NCBI GenBank assembly: GCA_026770585.1
Contig: MU647901.1
Coordinates: 1 to 10,948 of the forward strand
Source of the DNA: Baffinella frigidus
Taxonomy: Eukaryota > Cryptophyceae > Cryptomonadales > Baffinellaceae
Length of the DNA: 10,948 bases
Reading direction: 5' to 3'
Shown: piece after piece, positions 1-6,967 of the stretch
Numbering within the stretch: position 1 is the first letter of the stretch
Layout: each line of letters starts with the position of its first letter
Notes under the pieces: model-generated
Told to the model about the DNA's origin: nothing
The model's input: only the letters and a program-made list of their open reading frames with translations
Databases searched by the model: none
Program-made: the position numbers and the translations under genes

Positions 1-1
1 C

Positions 2-403
2 CTGCTGCACACCACATGGTCCCTGTGGACATCCTCATTTGTATCGGAAGCGACCCTCACCGCCGCCACCCTCAGGGAACACTACAAAAAGATAATTGAC
101 ACATGGGGACCCCCCGTCCCCGACGCCAACTGCCCCAACCACCAGGCCCTCCAAGATGACTTCCGCGCATGCCTGAAACCTTTTGCAACCACGGATGAAC
201 TCCGGGGGGGGAGGGGGGCACCAGCCTCCTCATCTTTCTCCCCCAGCATCTCCTCATCGTCCCACCGCGGACCAGCCCTCTTCCGCTTTGTGTCCGGAGT
301 GACCTGGTCGCCCTGCCTGCACACCACCCCACCCAACTTGGTGTCAGCCAGCGCACGAACGAGCCAGCCGAGGCGCGCAGCTGGGGCTGGGGAGCGAAAC
401 TAG
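2..403 (+). CDS. Possible exon, unknown protein, open at left edge
   Basis: One frame is open from base 2 to a TAG at 401-403. The first 70 codons read like ordinary protein, with mixed charged, aromatic and aliphatic residues, for example REHYKKIIDTWGPPVPD. It then becomes Ser/Pro-rich. The same frame resumes after the TAG and stays open to a TGA at 707-709. I recognise no domain. No start codon is needed if this is an internal exon cut by the window edge. The opposite strand also has an open frame at 72-491, but it reads as low-complexity Gly/Arg/Ser/Trp and is probably a shadow. GC-rich sequence keeps frames open by chance, so confidence is modest. Confidence 0.3.
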   Translation: MLHTTWSLWTSSFVSEATLTAATLREHYKKIIDTWGPPVPDANCPNHQALQDDFRACLKPFATTDELRGGRGAPASSSFSPSISSSSHRGPALFRFVSGVTWSPCLHTTPPNLVSASARTSQPRRAAGAGERN

Positions 404-1027
404 TGGCGGAGTATCGCGTGCGCCCACCCTGCCAGCAGAGGATCAACAGCAGTGAACTCTTCTTCTCTGCCGACACACCGCCCCGCACCAAAACACGCCG
501 TCAGCCAGCCAACATGCCAGCTGCGTCCGGAAAAGATGCTCCTCGAGCAGGAGGGACCGATGGGCCACGATGAGAAGAAGGGACGGGGTGGAACTGAAGG
601 CTGGTTCAAGAATACAAGGGGTGGGCTACCCGCCACCCCCTTGACCCCCCCGGGCCCTGCCGGGTGGCCCCAGGAGCGAGCCTGCCGGCGGGCTGAGCGG
701 AGCGTTTGAAGCGCCCGAAAATGGAGCCCGAAACAGCCACAGGAAGCGCGGGGCGGGGGAAGGAGTCCAAAGCTGCTGGGGGGGAAAGGTTGGGGCAGTA
801 CATCGCTGGCGCCTGGCGCGAAGCGCGCCGAAGTTCCCCCGCCCACCGCCGCTGGAGGGGGCCCCGCTCCGCCGAGAGAGACCAAGTACCTTGGCCAGGG
901 TACTTAAAAAAAGGAAGGGCCCGCCTCACCTGCGATTTTATCTTTCGGTTGGGACTGTAGCTCAAAAGTCTTTGGGCTCATGAAAATTGACAAAGAGCTC
1001 AATAAGTGGCTCCAACGACGAGAAAGT
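404..1027. other. GC-rich stretch without a recognised gene
   Basis: Open frames overlap on both strands (+ 452-709, + 706-960, - 400-885, - 606-965) and none shows a family motif. The composition is GC-rich with C and G runs up to about 950. It then becomes more AT-rich just before the inverted-repeat structure that begins at 1028. The + frame at 452-709 continues the frame of the possible exon at 2-403. Confidence 0.4.
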
Positions 1028-1138
1028 GGAGGTGGCTCAAATAGTGCTCTGGAAATTTTCGGTTTGCCTTGCTAGACACCCCGATCTGGGGGTCTGTGTC
1101 AACTTTTGACCTTTTTCAGTAGAGCGTTTGCGGTAATT

Positions 1139-1301
1139 GTTGTCCGTTTTGGACGTGCGGTTTTCCGGTTTTCCGGTTTTCATTTGCCCCCCCCCCCCGA
1201 TTCATTTGTACCAGAGAAGTGTCCATTTAAAACATTCAACGACCTTTACAACATTTTAAAAAACCGGAAAACTGGAAAATCGTACGTCCAAAACGGACAA
1301 C
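1139..1301. mobile_element. 163-bp MITE-like element with AATT duplication
   Basis: The ends 1139-1179 and 1261-1301 are inverted copies of about 41 bp with three mismatches, starting GTTGTCCGTTTTGGACGT. AATT flanks both sides (1135-1138 and 1302-1305). The matching place in the right arm of the large inverted repeat (around 4767-4770) has a single AATT and lacks the element, so this is an insertion with a likely 4-bp target duplication. There is no coding capacity. The interior holds a C run (1187-1198) and AT-rich sequence. AATT is itself a palindrome, so the exact element boundary could be a few bases wider. Confidence 0.75.
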
Positions 1302-1382
1302 AATTTAGTCGCGTGCCCTAATAAATTCTATTTCAGGGGACTCCGACGAATTTGGGGAAGGGGGGGCTGGGCGAGCTCGGAG

Positions 1383-1863
1383 GGGCTGCGCGCAGCACTG
1401 GGGGGCGGAAGCTCGAAGTTAGGGCTGCAGTTCTCTGCATAGTGGTCGTGGCGAGGGGGTAGGGCGGTGGCACACAAGTCTCCGCGCCGCGCAGCCCCTG
1501 AACTAGGTGCTTCCCCACTTCCTCCGATCTTGGATCCAACGACGCCTCTTAGCCAGGGAAGCCATCTCCCCTTGCGGTGGGCGCTGGTGTAAGAGCGGGA
1601 TGCCTTCGGCTGGCACCCACCCCGCCCCAAACCGTTGTCCCTGGGGAGGTTCTCGGCGGGCAACCCTGCTTGGTGCTCGATTCGCAAATCGTGGGGCGCT
1701 TCTGGGACCCGCTTGTCAACATGTGCCTGGCGCCCCCTCTCTTTGGATTCTGACCCGCCCAACCCCTCCATCCAGGCTGCCGGGGTGTGGGCCGTGCTGG
1801 GTGGAGGCGACACGCCGTTCGGGGGCCGGGAGGGGGTGCTTCAAGCTGGGGCTGGTGGTGCCG
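1383..1863 (+). repeat. Left core arm of large inverted repeat
   Basis: These 481 bp pair with 3625-4105 on the other strand with 8 substitutions and no gap by direct reading (98.3%). An open frame starting at GTG 1507 runs through the arm and beyond it to 2007. Between the arms this frame has five differences. Four (1692, 1701, 1716, 1791) are at third codon positions and silent, and one (1550) changes Leu to Ser. That weakly hints that the shared frame was once coding. No domain is recognised in it. Confidence 0.9.
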
Positions 1864-2025
1864 TTCCTGACCAAGTGGGAATGGCAGGAATCTCGTTCCG
1901 AGGCAGTTGGTTGGCTGCCACTGATGTGCAGCGCAGCCGCAGCGTTCGAATATACCTTGGCGCGTCTCATGCGCCTGGGTGTGCGTGATTCGGGGGAGGT
2001 TGCTTAGGTCTGGGCGTGTCCTTGC

Positions 2026-2057
2026 AAGCTAAGCTAAGCTAAGCTCTCTCTCTCTCT
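2026..2057 (+). repeat. AAGCT pentamer run followed by CT run
   Basis: Four tandem AAGCT units (2026-2045) run straight into a CT dinucleotide run ending at 2057. It is a simple microsatellite within the loop of the inverted repeat. Confidence 0.9.
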
Positions 2058-2350
2058 GACGCTCGATTTACGGTGTGGAGCAGGGCCTAGCTCTTCGTCG
2101 AACATCCATCCGGGGCGCTTTGCAAATCCAGAGCGTTGTTTACGGTATGGCTTCTGGGCTTGGGTTTCATGAGGGGATAGATGGGCCGCGTGGCCAGGGG
2201 TAAGTTCCCGGGTAACGTGATATGTCGGGGTTGTTTTGCTCTGATGAGACTGTAACTCTGCCCGAGAGCCCAACTGGGGAACAACGTGGGCGGGCTCGCG
2301 CGGGGTCAATTCCTGGCTGCTATGCGTTGATGTTGCTGCATTTCCCATTT

Positions 2351-2400
2351 ACAGGGATACCTCGCTTACAGCTGTACAGGGGTACCTCGCTCATAAGGTG
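2351..2400 (+). repeat. Tandem 25-bp repeat with a distant third copy
   Basis: Two 25-bp units at 2351-2375 and 2376-2400 share ACAGGGATACCTCGCT, with a G for A in the second. A third partial copy begins at 2710, just after an 11-bp direct duplication containing ACATGTAC (2693-2700 and 2704-2711). Confidence 0.7.
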
Positions 2401-2417
2401 CGGGCATGCTGAAAGCG

Positions 2418-2546
2418 CCCGCCCTCTCTGTCTTAATTATTAGAAACCGCAGCGGAAACGTCCGCCCTCTCTTTCTTAGTTGTGAATAAATGCAGTGGAA
2501 AAGTCCGCCTGCTGTTTCTTATTTATTGCCAAACGCACGAAAAACA
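2418..2546 (+). repeat. Three tandem 43-bp units
   Basis: Three units of exactly 43 bp start at 2418, 2461 and 2504. Each begins with a CCGCC-type block, continues through a pyrimidine run and TTTCTTA-like AT-rich stretch, and ends with an A-rich piece (GGAAA in the first two). The copies are diverged but the period is exact. Function is unknown. Confidence 0.75.
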
Positions 2547-3624
2547 CTCGACTCGTTTCTCAATCCTCCGCCTCATCAACCATCGCGTAGCAGCCAGGAA
2601 TTGACGCCGCGCGAGCCCACGCACTTGCAAATCTGCTGTCCTTCTGCCCCTGCGTCCCCAGGACAGCACCCAGATGTGTTTCTTTATGCAGAACATGTAC
2701 AGTACATGTACAGGGATACCTCGTGTAACCCATAACGCAAGAATACGGAATGGCTTCGACCCCTGCGTGTTCTTAATTTAGTATCAAAGGGTTGACTCAA
2801 TCTTGCGTTTAGACAACCTTCTGACAATTATTTGAGAACAAGCCCCAGAGAAATTTACTTCAGTGGCTTGCCTCGCCTTGAAAGGCCCCTTACGACGGCT
2901 TGCCTCCACTTCACTTATTTACATCCGCCCGTCAACTTTTCCGGACAAAGCGGATATTAACAGGTACCCTTTCGACACATATGACGCAGTTCCGTCCAAG
3001 ATTCAGTCATAACCTTCGCGTTACTCCGTAGTAATCATAATGCATGCTAGTCCGAATTAATCGAGGGTCAATCTGGAGTTTTTGGGGTCCCAGGCAGCCA
3101 GGAGTGGGAAACCCACCACTCCTGCCAGATTTCCAGCCGATCCGACCAAATCAAGGTTAAAAAAACCCGCGCACTAACCCATAGCACAAGATTTCCAGGT
3201 CTAAACATGCTGGACCAACGGCACACACCGTGGACTCGTCGATTTTGGTGATATCTGGTGCATGCATGGGTCGTGCCGTGCACCTGTGCACCGCACCGCA
3301 CCTGCGCCCCGCCCCTTTCCTGCGCCTCCCGCGCCCCGCCAGTCACCAATCTGCTTCACCTGCGTAAGAGGTACGGTTCCAGATACCCAGCGGTGGCTTG
3401 CGGCGCAAAACGGACACACCGCACGCAGCCGGGCTCGCGGAGTCAGGATGGCCGGGACCACGTGCAGGGCCCACAGGGGCGTGCCGCGCGCCGCCAGCAC
3501 GCGGGAGAAATGATGCACACCTAGGGCGACCTTTCATGTAGACAGCCACGCCCTCACGTTCCCGCCAGTCCCCCCCGCACGAGCCCCCCCGCGCCCTTGA
3601 CCACCAGGGACGCACCGCCGTTTT

Positions 3625-4105
3625 CGGCACCACCAGCCCCAGCTTGAAGCACCCCCTCCCGGCCCCCGAACGGCGTGTCGCCTCCACCCAGCACGGTCCA
3701 CACCCCGGCAGCCTGGATGGAGGGGTTGGGCGGGTCAGAATCCAAAGAGAGGGGGCGCCAGGCACATGTTGGCAAGCGGGTCCCAGGAGCGCCCCGCGAT
3801 TTGCGAATCGAGCACCAAGCAGGGTTGCCCGCCGAGAACCTCCCCAGGGACAACGGTTTGGGGCGGGGTGGGTGCCAGCCGAAGGCATCCCGCTCTTACA
3901 CCAGCGCCCACCGCAAGGGGAGATGGCTTCCCTGGCTGAGAGGCGTCGTTGGATCCAAGATCGGAGGAAGTGGGGAAGCACCTAGTTCAGAGGCTGCGCG
4001 GCGCGGAGACTTGTGAGCCACCGCCCTACCCCCTCGCCACGACCACTATGCAGAGAACTGCAGCCCTAACTTCGAGCTTCCGCCCCCCAGTGCTGCCCGC
4101 AGCCC
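3625..4105 (-). repeat. Right core arm of large inverted repeat
   Basis: This is the inverted copy of 1383-1863. On the minus strand the shared frame begins near 3981 and stays open past the arm to 3343, giving 212 codons, but the part outside the arm is Arg/Gly/Ala-rich and not shared with the left copy. Similarity stops sharply at 3625, where the loop begins, and at 4105, where a right-arm-specific insert begins. Outside that insert the match resumes at 4692. Confidence 0.9.
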
Positions 4106-4691
4106 GTTGATTTCGTTGATTTCGTGTTTATTAAGCGGGATTGTCGGTGTCAGCCCGTGCCGTCCCCAAGCCAGGATCAGATAGGCCTTGCTTCCCAAAT
4201 AGAGCATTGGGCTCTGCCCGCTGTGGTTCAAGGGGCCGCTCCCGGTGGTCGCGTTTCGGTCCTGTCAGGCAAAAATAGCGTGACTGGCCCTCAACGTTCC
4301 CCCTATTCTATCAGAAAGTTCCTAATAGGCGCACACACCCAAGGGGTGAACTCGGGTACTGGGATCAGCGCAATGCCAGGACCCAGTCTCCTCTACATGC
4401 TAGTCCGTCAGGCGTACCGCCCCCGCCCCCCCTTGTTGAGCCCGCGATGCCGGCCCCATTCATCTTCATCCGCCCCGCATCCTTATCTATCGTATCAGAG
4501 AGCCCTGTACCGCGAACAAGGGGAAGTCCGGGCACGCCTACCGTCTGTATCCTTCCCCCACTCCTCCCCTACGCCTACGATCTTCGTCTATCTCTCTCTC
4601 CTACGGTCTTCGTCGGTCTCTCGCTCCGACGGTCTTCGTCCGTTTCTCCTTCTCTTTCTCTCCTACTATCTTCGTCTTACTCTCAGTCTCC
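4106..4691. mobile_element. Right-arm-specific insert of about 586 bp, class unknown
   Basis: The left arm passes directly across this point (around 1380), while the right arm carries about 586 extra bases. The insert opens with a doubled GTTGATTTC (4106-4123) and ends in a pyrimidine-rich tandem repeat. I see neither terminal inverted repeats nor a clean target duplication; the edges are uncertain by several bases because both flanks are C-rich. It could be a retroposed or non-autonomous element, or a deletion in the left arm. Confidence 0.5.
4574..4686 (+). repeat. Four pyrimidine-rich tandem units, 26-bp base period
   Basis: Units start at 4574, 4600, 4626 and 4662. Each has a core resembling CCTACGGTCTTCGTC followed by a CT-rich tail. 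The first two are 26 bp, the third is lengthened to 36 bp by extra CT, and the last is 25 bp. Confidence 0.8.
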
Positions 4692-4815
4692 CCGAGCTCG
4701 CCCAGCCCCCCCTTCCCCAAATTCGTCGGAGTCCCCTGAAATAGAATTTATTAGTGGACCCGATGAAATTACCGCAAACGCTCTACACAATCGACTTTTG
4801 GGATTTAATGTCCCA

Positions 4816-5319
4816 GAGGGCGATTCTGGAGAATTGGGTGAATTTCCGGTTGGCGGTTCCCCTTGTGCGGCCAACCGGAATTCCGGTTGGCGTTGAGAAT
4901 TTTTCCGTTTGGCTGCATATAAGTAGGATTATAGGGCTGTTCTAGATCGACTTAGAAGCCTTTCGTAAGATGGTCAGATCGTTTTACTTCAAGATAATGG
5001 GGAGGGGTTGCAATCGAGATTACGGGATCGGATCATTTTACTACATGCGACTTTCTTATTGATAATCGATTTGTCTCTGGTGTAGTAAAATGGCTAAAAT
5101 GATCCGATCTCGTAATCTCGATTGCAACCCCTCCCCATTATCTTGTAGTAAAACGACCTGACCATCTTACGAAAGGCTTCTAAGTCGATCTAGAACAGCC
5201 CTATAATCCTACTTATATGCAGCCAACCGGAAAAATTCTCAACGCCAACCGGAATTCCGGTTGGCCGCACAAGGGGAACCGCCAACCGGAAATTCGACCG
5301 ATTCTTCAGAACTGCCCTC
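4816..5319. mobile_element. 504-bp foldback MITE-like hairpin element
   Basis: The two halves (about 4816-5044 and 5081-5319) are nearly perfect inverted copies around a loop of roughly 36 bases, so one strand would fold into a single long hairpin. The tips read GAGGGC and GCCCTC. TCCCA flanks both ends (4811-4815 and 5320-5324); the direct match extends to eight bases, TCCCAGAG, so the duplication is 5 or 8 bp depending on where the tip is placed. The left arm of the large inverted repeat lacks the element at the matching site. Each half carries a perfect 22-bp palindrome centred on CCGGAATTCCGG (4870-4891 and 5244-5265) and further CCAACCGG motifs. There is no coding capacity. Confidence 0.8.
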
Positions 5320-5719
5320 TCCCAGAGCACTATTTGAGCCACCTCCGAGGGCTGGGGATCCTGCTTGCCCGGTCTGACCATGCCTGGTGGACGGTTGATC
5401 ACTCCTTGCCCTCACGTACTTTGCAAGAGGTCTACCGGAGCTCGCACGCGGCACGCGCAAAGGTCATCCCGCGCCCCCCCCCCCGCCGCAACGGCACTGT
5501 CCGCACTCTCTTTCTCTCGCAGGAGCGCACCGCACCCTCTCGTTCTCTCACAGGTCACAGTGGACCAGCCTTCATCTCCAGCCGGCACCCTGCGCACACC
5601 ACCTTTGCCACAATGCCTTGTCACACTCGCGGTTGATGCCTGCTTGCCAGGTGCCGGCTTGCCCTGCCTGCTTCCCCGCTCGCCCACACCCGGCTCTCCT
5701 GACACCCTCCCCCAACCCC

Positions 5720-5752
5720 TCTCTCCCTCCCTCCCTCCCTCCCTCCCTCGCT
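5720..5752 (+). repeat. TCCC microsatellite
   Basis: A run of TCCC units follows a CT-rich lead and ends in CTCGCTCAG. Besides being a simple repeat it has the form of a polypyrimidine tract before a 3' splice site. Confidence 0.8.
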
Positions 5753-5958
5753 CAGGGCTCAGGGTGCAGGGGTTCAAGCTTAGCGCTGATAGTTCAGGTT
5801 GTTGCAAGGCTCCCACGCGGCTGGGAGACAGGGTCAAGTGTGGATTGCTAAATGTCTCTCTCACACACCTTGACAGCGGCCCCGGGTTTAGGGTTTGGCA
5901 TTGGTGGGGTGACTGGGCCGCGCAGGGTTTCTGGCTCTGCCTCACTCGGGGTGAATGC

Positions 5959-6016
5959 CAGACTATTCTCAAGTTGACATGCTGAGTGTGCGTTGCATCC
6001 GTCAAGTTTGGAGCGA
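5959..6016 (+). repeat. Dispersed repeat, copy 1 (copy 2 at 6810-6869)
   Basis: CAGACTATT, TCAAGTTGACA, GCTG, TCCGTCAAGTTT and AGCG occur in the same order at 5959-6016 and 6810-6869, with a diverged 13-15 base middle. Weaker similarity extends about 25 bases upstream of each copy. In the frame CAG ACT ATT both copies read QTI(L/I)KLT. The copies lie 851 bp apart on either side of the chromodomain exons. Confidence 0.65.
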
Positions 6017-6116
6017 GGTTTCGAGGGTCAGAAGCCGTCCAGCGGCAGCGGCAGCGGCAGCCTTGACACAGGGCGGCGGCAGCCTTGTCAAATAAAACGA
6101 TAAGCGTTGTCTGCAG

Positions 6117-6573
6117 ATGATCAAGGGAAAGGCGCACTATATGATCAAGTGGAAGAACTACAAATCTACCAAGGTCTGACCTCAACCCTCAACCCTACAC
6201 CCTACACCCTACACCCTACACCCTACACCCTACACCCTACACCCTACACCCTACACTCTACACCCTACACCCTACACCCTAAACACTACACCCTAGACAC
6301 TACACCCCACACCCCACACCCCACACCCTTTTCTCTAAACCCCAAATCCTACAAACCCTAAACCCTACAAACCCTACAAACCCTACACCCTAAACCCCAA
6401 CTTGGGCGCTGCGGTATCTCCTGTCCACCCAAACCTCAACAATCATCGACAAACCCCAAACCCTTGACCCTAAACCCGAAACCCGAAACCCTGAACCGCA
6501 CCAGAACACGTGGGAGCCGTTCGGGATCAACAAGGACAACAAGGAGTTTGGCGAACTCATCAAGGCTTTCGAA
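6117..6573 (+). CDS. Chromodomain protein, two exons (6117-6173, 6505-6573)
   Basis: Exon 1 follows CTGCAG and ends AAG before GT at 6174. Exon 2 follows CACCAG at 6504 and ends GAA before GT at 6574. Both junctions are phase 0. Joined, the 42 codons give the core of a chromodomain: HYMIKWKNY (the strand with the Y-V-K-W-x-x-Y signature), then KSTKNTWEP across the junction, then the C-terminal helix FGELIKAFE. In HP1, Polycomb and chromovirus integrases this fold binds methylated histone H3 tails. The second cage Trp (codon 6150) and the NTWEP Trp and Glu are present. The N-terminal strand with the first cage aromatic is not seen; it would come from an upstream exon, or the ATG at 6117 is a truncated start. 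The protein is probably nuclear. Whether it is a host chromatin factor or derived from a retrotransposon cannot be decided, though introns favour a host gene. Confidence 0.75.
6181..6495 (+). repeat. Telomere-like repeat filling a chromodomain intron
   Basis: About a dozen CCCTACA heptamers run from 6188 to about 6290. They grade into CACCCCA units and then CCCTAAA, the plant/algal telomere motif, up to about 6394, and again from 6455 to 6495. The block lies between the donor at 6174 and the acceptor at 6504. A non-repeat piece (about 6398-6450) sits inside it. The C-rich strand is the coding strand. Confidence 0.85.
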
Positions 6574-6574
6574 G

Positions 6575-6609
6575 TCTCTCTCTCTCTCTCTCCCTCTCTC
6601 TCTCTCTCA
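6575..6609 (+). repeat. CT microsatellite at start of next intron
   Basis: A CT dinucleotide run with one CCC interruption begins directly after the donor GT of the second chromodomain exon. Confidence 0.9.
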
Positions 6610-6622
6610 ACATCTGTCGACG

Positions 6623-6649
6623 TTCGGCGGCCTCGTCAAGGCATTCGAG
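6623..6649 (+). pseudogene. Second copy of the chromodomain helix exon tail
   Basis: The 27 bases read FGGLVKAFE and are followed by GTCTGG. They parallel FGELIKAFE at 6547-6573, followed by GTCTCT. Three codons differ silently (TTT/TTC, GCT/GCA, GAA/GAG) and two by substitution (Glu to Gly, Ile to Val). No AG acceptor lies between the CT run and this copy, and the preceding NTWEP segment is missing, so it is probably a remnant of a duplicated exon rather than a used one. The frame ends at a TGA at 6677-6679. Confidence 0.5.
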
Positions 6650-6736
6650 GTCTGGTTCTGCCTGGGCCGGATTGACTGACTATTTTCACTCCAAAAGTGA
6701 CGGATTTTCACTCAAACCCCAGGGAACTGACTTCCG

Positions 6737-6903
6737 GTCTCGCCAAATTGGCGAGACAAAACCGTGTGAGGCAGAGCTAGAAGGTCTAGCCCTGTCTCAC
6801 ATTTGTTGGCAGACTATTATCAAGTTGACACGCTGGCGCTGCGGTACAAATCCGTCAAGTTTTCAGCGGGAAAGAGCCCGGCCCGGGATCACCAAATTGG
6901 TGA
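6737..6903. repeat. Three successive hairpin-forming inverted repeats
   Basis: First, 6737-6757: GTCTCGCC and GGCGAGAC around AATT-like centre bases. Second, 6766-6800: a 16-base stem GTGAGGCAGAGCTAGA with two mismatches. Third, 6889-6903: TCACCA and TGGTGA. The first and third share the core CCAAATTGG. They could mark a small mobile element or a structured RNA; no terminator or RNA family was recognised. Confidence 0.6.
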
Positions 6904-6911
6904 ACCCAAAT

Positions 6912-6959
6912 AGCCTGCGGATCCTTTCCACGGATGGGGGAGGTGTGAGATGTATATTG
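6912..6959 (+). CDS. Patatin-like phospholipase N-terminal motif, fragment
   Basis: The frame reads SLRILSTDGGGVRCIL. Patatin-like acyl hydrolases begin their catalytic fold with a strand and oxyanion loop of the form R-[IV]-L-S-x-D-G-G-G-x-R-G. Here every key position fits except the Gly after Arg, which is Cys (TGT, one base from GGT). The surrounding frame is open from 6680 to 7013 but contains hairpins upstream and telomere-like repeat downstream, so only this motif is supported. The GxSxG nucleophile and the catalytic Asp are not seen. AG/GTGTGA at 6942-6948 would fit a splice donor cutting the motif. The fragment is likely an exon of another or a broken gene. A chance match is possible with so short a segment. 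Confidence 0.4.
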
Positions 6960-6967
6960 GGACCATT

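Larger units (their letters stand above)
2292..2619. repeat. Inner inverted pair of about 36 bp
   Basis: Bases 2292-2327 recur inverted at 2584-2619 with three or four mismatches; the best-matching part is TAGCAGCCAGGAATTGAC. The pair encloses the 25-bp and 43-bp tandem repeats, so the loop contains its own smaller foldback of about 330 bp. Confidence 0.75.
1864..3624. other. Loop of the large inverted repeat, no recognised gene
   Basis: The 1.76-kb spacer holds short repeats listed separately, an AT-richer middle (about 2730-3060) and a GC-rich right end. Open frames are short and show no family motif. A small hairpin lies at 3100-3123, with AGGAGTGG pairing with CCACTCCT. Short phrases recur, for example GATTTCCAG at both 3128 and 3190. 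I see no transposase, reverse transcriptase or integrase motif here. Confidence 0.5.
1028..5346. mobile_element. Composite foldback-like inverted structure with nested insertions
   Basis: The outer 25 bp at 1028-1052 reappear inverted, without a mismatch, at 5322-5346. Moving inward, 1119-1138 matches 4767-4786, about 1320-1380 matches 4692-4756 (one G fewer on the right), and 1383-1863 matches 3625-4105, always inverted and in the same order. The loop is 1864-3624. This is the layout of a foldback transposon or of an inverted segmental duplication. I found no transposase frame and no clear target-site duplication outside 1028 and 5346, so mobility is inferred. The arms are young relative to their insertions only in the sense that the three inserts are each present in a single arm. 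Confidence 0.65.
5347..6116. other. Pyrimidine-rich region upstream of chromodomain exons, no recognised gene
   Basis: A + strand frame is open from 5365 to 5985, but its sequence is Ser/Pro/Leu-rich and shows no family motif. Acceptor-like sites with pyrimidine tracts end at 5521 (TCTCGCAG), 5552 (TCTCACAG) and 5756 (CGCTCAG). The minus strand is also open (5412-6185) and looks like a shadow. If the chromodomain gene has a 5' exon encoding the start of the fold, it should lie here or further upstream, but I could not identify it. Confidence 0.35.

Noticed and set aside
948-985. tRNA-like stretch with GTAGCTCAAAAG
   Set aside because: No acceptor stem, anticodon stem or T-loop can be paired around it.
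2418-2546. CRISPR-like array
   Set aside because: The three 43-bp units are adjacent tandem copies with no unique spacers, in a eukaryotic context.
3343-3981. Minus-strand 212-codon frame as a confident gene
   Set aside because: Only the part within the repeat arm is shared with the other copy; the rest is low-complexity Arg/Gly/Ala and no domain is seen. Kept only as a note on the arm.
1028-5346. Retrotransposon with LTRs
   Set aside because: The arms are inverted, not direct, and no reverse transcriptase, protease or integrase motif was found between them.
5412-6185. Minus-strand open frame of 257 codons, the longest in the window
   Set aside because: It runs antisense across the first chromodomain exon and the TCCC microsatellite, includes Gly/Arg/Glu runs, and has no motif.
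6107-6361. Frame reading TLNPTPYTLHP repeats
   Set aside because: It is a translation of CCCTACA telomere-like repeat in a different frame from the chromodomain exon.
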